A DNA stretch of 64,000 bases. Source: Herbidospora galbida. Lineage in GTDB: Bacteria; Actinomycetota; Actinomycetes; Streptosporangiales; Streptosporangiaceae. Of this stretch, positions 24,630 through 32,991 are shown in pieces. Where the stretch lies: NCBI RefSeq assembly GCF_005233835.1, contig NZ_SZQA01000007.1, forward strand, positions 62,001-126,000, in the 5' to 3' direction. The notes beneath the pieces were generated by a model. It saw only the letters and a program-made list of their open reading frames with translations. It ran no database searches and had not been told where the DNA came from. Position 1 is the first letter of the stretch. Each line of letters begins with the position of its first letter. The translations under genes were made by a program, and so were the position numbers.

Positions 24630-26870
24630 ATTCTCGACAACGTTGATCCCTTCATCGGCACCGCGGCCACCGACCTGCCCCCGGCGGGCGGCCTGGCCGC
24701 CACGTGGTGGTGGCCGAAACCGCAGGTGGGCAACACCCACCCCGGGGCCACCTCACCCCTCGGCATGGTCTCGGCCTGTGCCTACTCCGGTGCCTACCCG
24801 ACCGGTTACGGTCGTTACGCCAAGAACACCGAAGGCGTGCCCGAGGAGATGTTCGACCGTCTCCAGGCCAGCGGGTTCACCCACTTCCAGCAGTCGGGCA
24901 CCGGCGCGATCCGCAAGTACTACAACTACGTGCGGGTCACCCCGATGGTGCAGCCCCTCGACGACCTCGGCCAGTCGTGGTCGCTGGCCGACGAGGAGGC
25001 CTCGCCCGGCTACTACGCCGCCACCCTCGACACCGGCATCCGGTGCGAGGTCACGGTCGGCCAGAAGGTGGCCGTCCACCGCTACACCTTCCCGCAGCAC
25101 AGCAGCGCCCGCGTGGTCGTCGACCTGTCCTGTGGCGGGCTCGCCATCGACCTCGGCCGCACCGTCCCGCTGCGGGCGCAGGTCGAGAACATCGGCCACG
25201 GCCAGGTGCAGGGCACCGTGGTCATGGAGGGCGTGCCCCTGTCGGTGTACGTCGACGTCGACGCCCCCGGCTGGCGGCAGATGCTCTGGTACGACCGCCG
25301 GCTCATCGACGGCGGCACCCGGCTCGACTTCGACAGCATCCGGCACACCACGCTGCGCCCCTTCGGCATGCTCTACATGGGCCCCACGCGGGCCGGGCAG
25401 ACGATCGAGGTCCGCATGGGCTTCTCGCTGCGCGGCTGCGACCAGGCCAAGCGGAACCTGGAGCGCGAGTGCGGCCTCGGCCAGCCCTCCTTCGAGATCG
25501 TGAAGCTGCGCACCCGCGCCCGCTGGGCCGACCACCTCGACCGGGTCAAGGTCGACGGCGGCACCCCGGCCCGCCAGACCGTCTACGCCACCGCGCTCTA
25601 CCACTCGCTGATCAAGCCGTGCATCGTCGACGACGAGAGCCCGTTCTGGCCGAGCAACGGGCCCTACGCCTTCGACGTCTGCACGATGTGGGACATCTAC
25701 AAGACCCAGCTCCCGCTGCTCATGGCCATCGCCCCCGACCGCGCCTCCGGCCTGCTCGAATCGCTGATCCGGGTCTGCGAGGAAGAGGGCAACTTCCCGA
25801 TCGGCTACCGCATGGCCCGCGGCGCCGACCGGTTCTTCCGCCAGGGCAGCGCGCTGGCCCACACCGCGCTCGCCGACGCCCACGCCCTCGACCTCGACGG
25901 CATCGAGTGGAGCTGGGCGCTCGTCCACATGGCCGACGACCTGCGCCGCATGTACGGCGAGGACTTCTTCGAGCACGGCGTCGTCCACCCGATCACGCAC
26001 ACCCTCGACCTGGCCTACGGCCACCACCTGACCGCCCAGCTGGCCCGCGCGCTCAACGACACCAGGCTCGCCGACGACCTGGCCCGCCGCGCCCACGGCT
26101 GGGTCAACGCCTTCGACCCCGGCACCGGCCTGCTGCGCGACTCGGAGTTCTACGAGGGCGGCAAGTGGAACTACTCGTTCCGGCTGCTGCACGACATGGC
26201 CGCCCGCATCGCGCTGGCGGGCGGCGACGCCGGCTTCATCGACAAGCTCGACCGGTTCTTCGGCTACGGCGCCGCCCCGGTCAAGCAGGCCGGCCGGCGC
26301 CCGCAGCCGGTCGAGATGGCCGCCGGCTACGCCCTCAACCGGTTCGAGGGCCTCAACAACGAGCCCGACATGGAGGCCCCGTGGGCCTACCACTACGCGG
26401 GCCGTCCCGATCGCACCGCCGAGGTCGTCCACTCCGCGCTCACGTGGCAGTTCGGCACCGGCCCCGGCGGCCTGCCCGGCAACGACGACTCCGGCGGCCT
26501 GAGCTCCTGGTACATCTGGGCCTCGCTCGGGCTCTTCCCGGTGGCCGGGCAGAACCTCTTCCTCATCAACGCGCCCGCGTTCGAACGGGCCGCGCTGCGG
26601 GTAAGAGAAGGCGAGTTCGTCATCGAGACCAGCGGCCTCAGAGAGGCGCCGATCAGCTCCGACGGCGCCGAGCATGAGCCCCCGGTCCAATACGTCCAGT
26701 CGGCCACCCTCAACGGCCGTCCACTGGATGCGGCCCACCTGACTGCCGCGACCGTCCATCGGGGCGGCAGACTGCACCTGCGACTCGGCCCCGAGCCATC
26801 GGGATGGGGGCGGGGTGTCCGCCCGCCGTCCCTGTCCGATTCCCCTGCGCTATCGGAGGAGACTCGATGA
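24630..26870 (+). CDS. GH92 alpha-mannosidase, start codon abnormal
   Basis: A cytoplasmic GH92 enzyme of about 746 residues. The N-terminal hallmark DNVDPFIGTAATDLPPAGG and then PQVGNTHPGATSPLGMV are in frame from 24636. Later GH92 marks are CTMWDIYKTQLP, EGNFPIGYRM, ALNRFEGLNNEPDMEAPWAY and LPGNDDSGGLSSWY, the last supplying probable general-base Asp residues. The frame opens after TAG 24618-24620 and has no ATG, GTG or TTG before the DPFIGT motif. ATT 24630 is used here only as the likeliest candidate; GTG 24726 would delete the hallmark. The stop overlaps the GT4 start (ATGA). Confidence 0.82.
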   Translation: MLDNVDPFIGTAATDLPPAGGLAATWWWPKPQVGNTHPGATSPLGMVSACAYSGAYPTGYGRYAKNTEGVPEEMFDRLQASGFTHFQQSGTGAIRKYYNYVRVTPMVQPLDDLGQSWSLADEEASPGYYAATLDTGIRCEVTVGQKVAVHRYTFPQHSSARVVVDLSCGGLAIDLGRTVPLRAQVENIGHGQVQGTVVMEGVPLSVYVDVDAPGWRQMLWYDRRLIDGGTRLDFDSIRHTTLRPFGMLYMGPTRAGQTIEVRMGFSLRGCDQAKRNLERECGLGQPSFEIVKLRTRARWADHLDRVKVDGGTPARQTVYATALYHSLIKPCIVDDESPFWPSNGPYAFDVCTMWDIYKTQLPLLMAIAPDRASGLLESLIRVCEEEGNFPIGYRMARGADRFFRQGSALAHTALADAHALDLDGIEWSWALVHMADDLRRMYGEDFFEHGVVHPITHTLDLAYGHHLTAQLARALNDTRLADDLARRAHGWVNAFDPGTGLLRDSEFYEGGKWNYSFRLLHDMAARIALAGGDAGFIDKLDRFFGYGAAPVKQAGRRPQPVEMAAGYALNRFEGLNNEPDMEAPWAYHYAGRPDRTAEVVHSALTWQFGTGPGGLPGNDDSGGLSSWYIWASLGLFPVAGQNLFLINAPAFERAALRVREGEFVIETSGLREAPISSDGAEHEPPVQYVQSATLNGRPLDAAHLTAATVHRGGRLHLRLGPEPSGWGRGVRPPSLSDSPALSEETR

Positions 26871-28138
26871 CCCACCCCCGTCGCCGCCTTGTGATCGTGG
26901 TCAGGGCCGACCCGGTCATCTGCGGCCATTCCGGCGAGGCCCGCAACCTCGCCGAGGTGGCCCTTACCCGTGGATATGACGACGTCAGGCTGCTGACCTG
27001 GCCCATCGCGGCCCTCCAGGCCGCCGGGCTGCCGTTGAAGCCGCTCGACCGGCTGCTGCCGTACAGCCCCGGCATCACCGTCGAACGGCCCGAACCGGTC
27101 GGTGACTACCGGGTGCCCGACGGCCGTCACCTGGCCGGCCTGACCGGGCGTCTGGTCGAGCTGCTGGCCGAGCCGGTGCCGACGACCTGCCTGTCGATGT
27201 ACATCGTCCCGCACGCCAACGTCGTGCTCGACGCCGTCAACGCGGCCAGGGCGGCGGGGTTCAACCCTGACGTCCGGACCATCGTGAAGGCCGTCGGCTC
27301 CGACGTCACCAACGTCATCCGCAACTGCCTGCGCGACAACCACTTCGGGGCCGCGACGGCGCTGTTCACGACGTTCCTGGCCAACGACGAGGTCGTGGCC
27401 GTGTCCGACTACACCCGCGACGAGATCATCGACGCGGCCGAGCAGGTCGACGCCCACGTCGGCACCACGTTCGCCGAACAGTGCCGCCGCCGGGTGACGG
27501 TCAGCTACCCGCCGATCGACTCCTCGGCCTTCCTCGACCCCGACCCGGCGCTGGTCGACGCCGCCCTCGCGCACCGAGGCCTGGAACGCGACGGCTACCT
27601 GCTGTTCCTGTCCCGGGTCACCCCCGCGAAGGGCATCTTCGACCTGCTGGCCGCCTACCGGCAGGCCCGCAGCCGGGAGAAGGTCAAACTCGTGATCGCC
27701 GGCACGGGCACCGCGCTGGCCCAGGTCCAGGCGATCGCGGCGGCCGACGAGCACGTCGTCGTCCTCACCGACGTCGACGACAACGAGAAGCCCCTGCTCA
27801 TGCGAGGGAGCGCGGCCTACGTGCTGCCGACCAAACCCGAGCCCGACTTCGTCGAGACGTTCGGGATCGCCCTCGCCGAGAAGATGCTGGCGGGCGGCGG
27901 CCCGATCATCACCACCGACACCGGCGGAACCCTCGAGGCGGTCGGCGACGCGGCGATCATCGTCGACCAGGGCGACGTCACCGGCATCGCGGCGGCGATA
28001 GACCGGGTCGTGCTCGACATGAACGGAACCGAACGCCGCGAGATGGAACTGCGGGCCCGCGAGTGGGCCATGCAGTTCGACCGCGCGGCCGTCTTCGACG
28101 ACCTGTTCCCGGAGACGGCCCTCCGCCGGAGCGCCTGA
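26867..28138 (+). CDS. GT4 family glycosyltransferase
   Basis: A 423-residue GT-B glycosyltransferase. The donor-binding half has LLFLSRVTPAKGIFDLLAAY, KLVIAGTGTALAQVQ and the EX7E-type motif in ETFGIALAEKMLAGGGPIIT. The N-terminal half begins RRRLVIVVRADPVICGHSGE. It likely transfers a sugar from a nucleotide donor to an unknown acceptor. ATG 26867 has GGAGGA upstream and overlaps the mannosidase stop by ATGA, so both are one transcript; together they could remodel an intracellular mannose-containing glycan (inference). A strong hairpin follows. Confidence 0.87.
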   Translation: MTHPRRRLVIVVRADPVICGHSGEARNLAEVALTRGYDDVRLLTWPIAALQAAGLPLKPLDRLLPYSPGITVERPEPVGDYRVPDGRHLAGLTGRLVELLAEPVPTTCLSMYIVPHANVVLDAVNAARAAGFNPDVRTIVKAVGSDVTNVIRNCLRDNHFGAATALFTTFLANDEVVAVSDYTRDEIIDAAEQVDAHVGTTFAEQCRRRVTVSYPPIDSSAFLDPDPALVDAALAHRGLERDGYLLFLSRVTPAKGIFDLLAAYRQARSREKVKLVIAGTGTALAQVQAIAAADEHVVVLTDVDDNEKPLLMRGSAAYVLPTKPEPDFVETFGIALAEKMLAGGGPIITTDTGGTLEAVGDAAIIVDQGDVTGIAAAIDRVVLDMNGTERREMELRAREWAMQFDRAAVFDDLFPETALRRSA

Positions 28139-28150
28139 TCGCGATCGACA

Positions 28151-28184
28151 CCGGCCCGGACGGATCACTTGCCGTCCGGGCCGG
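28151..28184. terminator. terminator between convergent genes
   Basis: A perfect 13-bp stem (CCGGCCCGGACGG at 28151-28163 with its complement at 28172-28184) and an 8-nt loop, followed by GCTATTT. It separates the glycosyltransferase unit from the histidine kinase on the other strand. Confidence 0.75.
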
Positions 28185-28185
28185 G

Positions 28186-29334
28186 CTATTTCAGCGGCAG
28201 GACCGCCCGCACCGTGAAGCCGCTCTTCGCCGGGCCGGCGTCGAGGGAGCCGTGGAAGAGGGCGGCCCGTTCGCGCATGCCGATCAGGCCGTGGCCGCCC
28301 GGGACGTGCGGCGCGGGCCGGAAGCCGTCGCGGGGCCCGTCGTCGGTGACGTCGAGGCGCAGTTCGCCCGGACCGTGGTCGATCGTGACCGTCACCCGGG
28401 TCGGCCCGGCGTGCTTCAGGGTGTTGGTCAGCGCCTCCTGGACGATCCGGTAGGCCGACAGGTCGAGGCCCGCCGGCAGCGGCCGGGGGTCGCCGGTCAC
28501 CTCGACGGTCACGTCGAGCCCGGCCGTCCGCGACTGGTCGACCAGATCGCCGACGCGGGCCAGGCCCGGCTGCGGGAGCCGGCTGTCGGGGGCGGGGCCG
28601 CGCAGCAGGTGGAGCATGCGCTGGAGCTCCTCGACCGCGCCCCGGCCGGTCGCCTCGATCTGGGTCAGCGCATCACGCTCCGGGCCCAGCTCGGCGGGGA
28701 GCCGGCGGCGCAGGCCGCCCGCCTGCATCACCATCATGCTGACGCTGCTGGCGACGATGTCGTGCAGCTCGCGGGCCAGCCGGGCCTGCTCCTCGGCGAC
28801 GGCCTCCCGCACCAGTTGCTCGCTGCGCGCCACCACGGCGTCGGTGCGCTGTTCGGCGCGGCGGGCCAGCACCTGGTAGCGCCGCACGCCGACCCCGGCG
28901 CCGCCCGCGATGGCCGACATGCCGGCCGCGATGGCGTACTCGGCGAACTCGGCGCCGCCGTAGGTCAGGCCCATGGTGGCGACGAAGACGACCGTGGCCG
29001 CCACCCCGAACAGGGCCTGCCCGCTGCGCAGCCGGGCCTGGCTGAGGACCGTGAACAGGAAGACCAGCTCGGTCAGCCACTGCCAGGCGGCGGCGTCCTC
29101 CAGGGTGAGCACGAAGACCGCGCCGGACACGACCGTGTAGACCGCCATGGTCCAGATCGGGGCGACGCGGCGGAACAGCACCAGGATCGCCGTGGCGATC
29201 CCGCCGGCCACCCACAGCGCCGGGACCGGCCGCTCGGCCAGCTCGGTTCCGCCGGTCAGCTCCTCGATGAGGGCGAACAGCCCGACCGCCGTGGCCACCA
29301 GGCCGTCGGCGGCGTTCAGCCGGGTAGCGTGCAC
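28186..29334 (-). CDS. sensor histidine kinase (HisKA_3, NarL-partner type)
   Basis: About 382 residues. The N-terminal half has four or five hydrophobic segments (LVATAVGLFALIEEL, ALWVAGGIATAILVLF and others). A coiled stretch leads to the dimerisation helix LARELHDIVASSVSMMVMQA with the phospho-acceptor His, then an HATPase domain (YRIVQEALTNTLKHAG, VTDDGP, GGHGLIGMRERAALF). The start is uncertain; GTG 29334 is used, with no clear ribosome site. No response regulator gene lies next to it, which is unusual for this class. Confidence 0.88.
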   Translation of the reverse strand: MHATRLNAADGLVATAVGLFALIEELTGGTELAERPVPALWVAGGIATAILVLFRRVAPIWTMAVYTVVSGAVFVLTLEDAAAWQWLTELVFLFTVLSQARLRSGQALFGVAATVVFVATMGLTYGGAEFAEYAIAAGMSAIAGGAGVGVRRYQVLARRAEQRTDAVVARSEQLVREAVAEEQARLARELHDIVASSVSMMVMQAGGLRRRLPAELGPERDALTQIEATGRGAVEELQRMLHLLRGPAPDSRLPQPGLARVGDLVDQSRTAGLDVTVEVTGDPRPLPAGLDLSAYRIVQEALTNTLKHAGPTRVTVTIDHGPGELRLDVTDDGPRDGFRPAPHVPGGHGLIGMRERAALFHGSLDAGPAKSGFTVRAVLPLK

Positions 29335-29360
29335 GAGATGAGCGTAGTGTGCGCTTCGTC

Positions 29361-30461
29361 TCAGATGAGCAGTTCGTCCAGCACGCGGGGGGCGAGCCCG
29401 AACGCGGTCGTCATGCCGATGCCGGAGGTCACCGAGACGACCCGCACGCCCGGCATGGGGGAGACGTCGAGGAAGGGCCGACCGGCCGAGGCGTAGACGC
29501 CGCGCCAGCGTTCGCGCACCTCCAGGCGGGGCACTCCGAGCAGGCGGGCCGTCTCGCGGAGCACGAGGCGGTCGAGCTCCTCGGCGTTGAAGGGGTCGAG
29601 CGTCGTCGCGTAGTGGTGGGTGTCGCCGATGGTGAGATCGCCGCCGGGCCGCTGGGTGAACATCAGGTTCAGGCCCGCGTCCACGAGCGGCGCGCTCTCG
29701 GCCTCCAGCCGGGCCCGGACCGCCTTCAGGCCCGGCAGCGCCGCGAAGCCGTCGTAGCGGAGCATCGAGAACCCGGTCAGCACCGCCGGAGCGATCTCCC
29801 TCTGGCAGGGGTCGGCGACCCGCAGCATGTGGAGGGCGCAGCGGCGCAGGCCGTACAGGGAAGAGAGCCCGGGGAAGTGCCGGTCGACGTCGTGCCCGAC
29901 GCAGACCACCACGGCGCCGGCCTCCAGCGGTCCCCGTGAGGTGCCGACCCGACCGGGCTCGACCGTGTGGACGGCGGTCTCCCAGTGGAAGCTCACTCCC
30001 TGTCCGGCCAGCCACCGGGCGACGGCGGGCGCGGCCTCGCGGGGGTCGACCCGGACGTCCATGGGGAACCACGCCCCGCCGAGGCTCCGGATCCCGGTCC
30101 GGTCGGCCACCTCCCGGGAAGTGAGCGGCACGACCTGGTCGCCGCGCTCGCGGGCGAACTCCTCCAGCACGGCCGTCTCGTCGTCGTGCCGCGCGACCAG
30201 CACCGTGCCCGACTCGCGCAGCCAGAACCCGGCCTCGCGGGCCAGCCGCACCCAGGTGGACCGGGCCTCCAGCGCGTAGTCGAGCGCCGCCCCGGCCTGC
30301 GCGGTCACGCACCCGTGGCCGAAGTTGCGGACCGACGCGCCGGTCGCGTGCCCGTCCCGTTCGACGACGGCGACCGACAGCCCCCGGCGCACCGCCTCCA
30401 CCGCGTGCGCCAGCCCCACGATGCCCGCGCCCACGACCACCAGGTCCACCCGACTTGTCAT
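29361..30461 (-). CDS. FAD-dependent oxidoreductase of the aminophosphonate type (TIGR03364-like)
   Basis: A 366-residue DAO-family flavoenzyme starting SRVDLVVVGAGIVGLAHAVE, the FAD-binding motif, with GASVRNFGHG shortly after and a C-terminal GRPFLDVSPMPGVRVVSVTS. The combination with a DVAGTT phosphonatase-like hydrolase and a GntR regulator matches the group proposed to oxidatively deaminate aminophosphonates. ATG 30461 lies inside the palindrome at 30453-30468 and only about seven bases from a -10-like TACCCT, so the mRNA is probably leaderless. An upstream in-frame extension to 30497 would run into the divergent regulator gene. Confidence 0.85.
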   Translation of the reverse strand: MTSRVDLVVVGAGIVGLAHAVEAVRRGLSVAVVERDGHATGASVRNFGHGCVTAQAGAALDYALEARSTWVRLAREAGFWLRESGTVLVARHDDETAVLEEFARERGDQVVPLTSREVADRTGIRSLGGAWFPMDVRVDPREAAPAVARWLAGQGVSFHWETAVHTVEPGRVGTSRGPLEAGAVVVCVGHDVDRHFPGLSSLYGLRRCALHMLRVADPCQREIAPAVLTGFSMLRYDGFAALPGLKAVRARLEAESAPLVDAGLNLMFTQRPGGDLTIGDTHHYATTLDPFNAEELDRLVLRETARLLGVPRLEVRERWRGVYASAGRPFLDVSPMPGVRVVSVTSGIGMTTAFGLAPRVLDELLI

Positions 30462-30473
30462 AACAAGTAGGGT
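30453..30473. promoter_or_regulatory. GntR-type operator with overlapping divergent -10 boxes
   Basis: ACTTGT at 30453-30458, CATA, ACAAGT at 30463-30468: a perfect 16-bp palindrome with the layout of HutC-subfamily GntR operators. TAGGGT (30468-30473) serves the GntR gene and its complement TACCCT (30474-30469) serves the oxidoreductase gene. Both starts lie 6-7 nt from their -10, so both transcripts appear leaderless and both would be blocked by one bound repressor. Confidence 0.75.
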
Positions 30474-30479
30474 AGCCAC

Positions 30480-31229
30480 ATGGACGAGCCCCTGCACCAG
30501 CGCATCGCGGCCGACCTCCGCCGCCGCATCGCCGGCAACGACCTGCCGATCGGCGCGGCGCTGCCGTCGGAGTCGCAGCTGTGCGAGCAGTGGGGCGCGT
30601 CGCGGGCCCCCGTCCGGCAGGCGCTGGCCGCCCTGCGCGCGGAGGGCCTGATCGGCGGCGGCCAGGGCAAACCGCCGGTGGTCCGCTCGACGGCGGTCAG
30701 CCAGCCGTTCGAGACGTTCCTGTCCTTCTCCCGCTGGGCCCGGGAGCTGGGCCGCACTCCGGGCCAGCGCACCCTGGAGATCGCCCGCCGCGCCGCCTCA
30801 CCCGAGACGGCCGGGGCGCTGTCGCTGCCCGAGGGCGACCCGGTCGTCGAACTGCTGCGGCTGCGCCTGCTCGACGGCGTGCCGGTGATGGTCGAACGCA
30901 CCACGTTCGTCTGGCCGGTCGGCCGCCTGCTGTTCGACCACGACTGCGACTCGGGCTCGATCTTCGCCTTCCTGACCGCCCAGGGCGTCGACCTGGCCCG
31001 CGCCCGCCACGTCATCGACGCCGTCGGCGCCGACCCCGTCGACGCGGACCTGCTCGACATCCCTCCCGGGACGGCCCTGCTCCGCGAACGCCGCCACACC
31101 ACGTCGGCCGCCGGTGAGCCGATCGAGTACTCCGACGACCGCTACCGGCCCGACGTCGTCTCCTTCACGATCGAGAACTCCCAGCAGGCCAGACCGGCCC
31201 TGCTGCGCACCCGAGGACAGGTGTCATGA
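30480..31229 (+). CDS. GntR-family regulator (HutC/UTRA type)
   Basis: A 249-residue regulator. The N-terminal winged HTH is PLHQRIAADLRRRIAGNDLP with SQLCEQWGASRAPVRQALAA, and the C-terminal UTRA ligand-binding domain includes LLRLRLLDGVPVMVERTTFV. It probably binds the palindrome at 30453-30468 and represses itself and the divergent oxidoreductase until a phosphonate-type ligand binds, like PhnF. Its stop overlaps the hydrolase start (ATGA at 31226), so regulator and hydrolase are co-translated. Confidence 0.9.
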   Translation: MDEPLHQRIAADLRRRIAGNDLPIGAALPSESQLCEQWGASRAPVRQALAALRAEGLIGGGQGKPPVVRSTAVSQPFETFLSFSRWARELGRTPGQRTLEIARRAASPETAGALSLPEGDPVVELLRLRLLDGVPVMVERTTFVWPVGRLLFDHDCDSGSIFAFLTAQGVDLARARHVIDAVGADPVDADLLDIPPGTALLRERRHTTSAAGEPIEYSDDRYRPDVVSFTIENSQQARPALLRTRGQVS

Positions 31230-31870
31230 TCGAACTCGTCGTCCTGGACGTCGCCGGAACGACCATCGAGGAACACGGCTGCGTGTACGAGGCCCTGGAG
31301 GCCGCCGTCCGCACCGCCGGCGCCACCCCCACGACGGAGGAGGTGCACCGCTGGATGGGCGCCGGCAAACGCGAGGCCATCGCGGCCCTGCTGGGCGAGC
31401 CCTCGGAGGCGGCCTACCGGGACTTTCGCGCGAGGCTGGCGGCCCTGTACGCGTCCAAGCCGCCCTATCCGCTGCCCGGAGTGGCGGAAGCGGTGACCCG
31501 GCTGCGGGCCGGGGGAGTGAAGGTGGCCCTGACGACGGGCTTCGACCGCGAGGTGACGACGGGCCTGCTGGAGTCGGTGGGCTGGACCGGCTTCTTCGAC
31601 GCGGTGATCTGCGTGGATGACGTCCCGGCGGGCCGCCCCGCCCCTTACATGATCTTCCGCGCGATGGAGGCGACGGGGGTGACCGACGTCCGCAGAGTCC
31701 TCATCGCCGGCGACACGGTCAGAGACCTGGAGGCGGGCGCCAACGCGGGGGCCGCGATCGTGGTTGGCGTGCTGACGGGGGCGCAGGACGCGGCCGGTCT
31801 GGGTGCGGCCGCGCACACCCACCTGTTGGCGGGGGTGGCGCAGATCCCGGATCTCGTGCTGCCCAATTGA
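31226..31870 (+). CDS. phosphonatase-like HAD hydrolase (TIGR03351-like)
   Basis: A 214-residue HAD-superfamily protein. Motif I is LDVAGTTIEEHG, the DxAGTT form seen in phosphonoacetaldehyde hydrolase rather than the usual DxDGT. Motif II is ALTTGF, and GDTVRDLEAGANAG supplies motif IV. Family knowledge says such enzymes cleave the C-P bond of an aldehyde made by the partner oxidase. Coupled to the GntR gene and divergent from the FAD oxidase, it completes a two-enzyme catabolic unit. The natural substrate is unknown. Confidence 0.87.
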   Translation: MIELVVLDVAGTTIEEHGCVYEALEAAVRTAGATPTTEEVHRWMGAGKREAIAALLGEPSEAAYRDFRARLAALYASKPPYPLPGVAEAVTRLRAGGVKVALTTGFDREVTTGLLESVGWTGFFDAVICVDDVPAGRPAPYMIFRAMEATGVTDVRRVLIAGDTVRDLEAGANAGAAIVVGVLTGAQDAAGLGAAAHTHLLAGVAQIPDLVLPN

Positions 31871-31916
31871 CGGCATACAGAGGACAAGGAGGCCACGCAG
31901 CTGGTCTACTAGACGT

Positions 31917-32279
31917 ATGCAGACGAGAACAATGCGCCTCATGAGCGCAGACAAGTGGACGGAGACCCTGACCGACTTGGCAGAGGCCATCCGCACATCG
32001 GAGATCCCCGGCGACCTCGGGATCACCCAGGTCACGCTGGAGCCCATGGTGGACTCCGAGGGCGAAGACGGCCTGTGGGCCCACATCGTCATGGACGGCG
32101 TGGGCGACGACGGCTGGGACCCCATGATGTGCCACGCCCTGAGCCTGAGCAGCAACAGGCTGGCGGCCGAACACGGGCTCGACCACTACGTCTTCACCAG
32201 GTTCTACACCCGGCAGGACTGGGCCGAGAGGGACCTCGTCGAAGACGGCGACGACGAGGCCGGAACGGACGACGCGTGA
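31917..32279 (+). CDS. small acidic protein, partner of HEPN-like gene
   Basis: About 120 residues, strongly acidic with a C-terminal EDGDDEAGTDDA tail. No family was recognised. ATG 31917 is only a few bases from a TCTACT -10-like box, suggesting a leaderless message; ATG 31932 and 31941 are in frame. The stop overlaps the GTG start of the HEPN-like gene (GTGA at 32276-32279), so the pair is translated together. An antitoxin or adaptor role is a guess based on that coupling and charge. Confidence 0.7.
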   Translation: MQTRTMRLMSADKWTETLTDLAEAIRTSEIPGDLGITQVTLEPMVDSEGEDGLWAHIVMDGVGDDGWDPMMCHALSLSSNRLAAEHGLDHYVFTRFYTRQDWAERDLVEDGDDEAGTDDA

Positions 32280-32824
32280 GGCGGATCATCAGGGCAGACG
32301 ACTACCTCGACCTCGCCGACCAGATCGCGGGCCGGTCCGTCGGCCCGGGGCGCCCCCGCCCGGCGCATCTGCGGCGGGCCACCTCGACCGCCTACTACGC
32401 CGTGTTCCACGAACTCGTCGGCCAGGGCACGCGGCGCGCGGTCGGAAGGGGCCGGGACGATCACCGGCACACCATCAGCCGCTGGTACGCCCACGGCAAC
32501 TTCCGACAGACCGCCCGATGGGTGACAGCGATCGCGGCCAGGAAGAGTGCGCCCGAGGCGGTGACGGGGCTGCTCAGCGTGAACGGCCGCGTCGACCCTG
32601 ACCTCGTCCTGGTCTCGGACTCGTTCGGGGAACTCCAGGCGCTCCGGCACGTCGCGGACTACGACCCCGGCTACGTCGCGGTCCGGGCGGCCACCCTCAG
32701 CCATGTGAGCAGGGCGAGGACGGCCGTCGAGGCGATCCGCCGGCTGGACAAGGGCGACGTCCACGAGTTCGACATGTTCCTGCTGCTGTCGCTCGGAGGA
32801 GAGCGGATGGTCAGGAACTCCTGA
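32276..32824 (+). CDS. HEPN-like domain protein
   Basis: A 182-residue protein starting MRRIIRADDYLDLADQIAG. The segment PAHLRRATSTAYYAVFHELV near residues 30-50 has the helix pattern of HEPN domains, and ALRHVADYDPGY near residue 122 gives the R...ADYDP form seen in many HEPN proteins. HEPN proteins are often RNases in toxin-antitoxin or defence modules, though some are non-catalytic. The strict RX4-6H motif is not certain here. The acidic upstream partner and overlap support a two-gene module. Confidence 0.65.
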   Translation: MRRIIRADDYLDLADQIAGRSVGPGRPRPAHLRRATSTAYYAVFHELVGQGTRRAVGRGRDDHRHTISRWYAHGNFRQTARWVTAIAARKSAPEAVTGLLSVNGRVDPDLVLVSDSFGELQALRHVADYDPGYVAVRAATLSHVSRARTAVEAIRRLDKGDVHEFDMFLLLSLGGERMVRNS

Positions 32825-32830
32825 CCGTGC

Positions 32831-32935
32831 TCACCTGAACGGGTTCCGGTTCGTCGCTGTCAGATAGAGGGGAAAGAAAGCCACCCACAGGATCAGACAG
32901 CCGACGAACCACGCTCCCGGAGCGTCGACCCGCAT
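32831..32935 (-). CDS. 34-residue putative single-span membrane peptide
   Basis: A short minus frame encodes MRVDAPGAWFVGCLILWVAF followed by FPLYLTATNRNPFR and a TGA stop. Residues ~8-25 would form one membrane helix. A G-rich stretch (GACGGGG) precedes the ATG. It fills an otherwise empty gap between two plus genes. It could also be the surviving C-terminus of a larger membrane protein. Confidence 0.4.
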   Translation of the reverse strand: MRVDAPGAWFVGCLILWVAFFPLYLTATNRNPFR

Positions 32936-32991
32936 CACCCCGTCGCCGTTAGCGTGGTCATAAGTGCTGATCTACGGTCTGAGGTGATCTG

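Noticed and set aside
24643-25503. Overlapping plus-strand gene in the GH92 region
   Set aside because: It is a Pro/Arg/Ser-rich shadow frame with no motif, while the overlapping frame contains all GH92 hallmarks.
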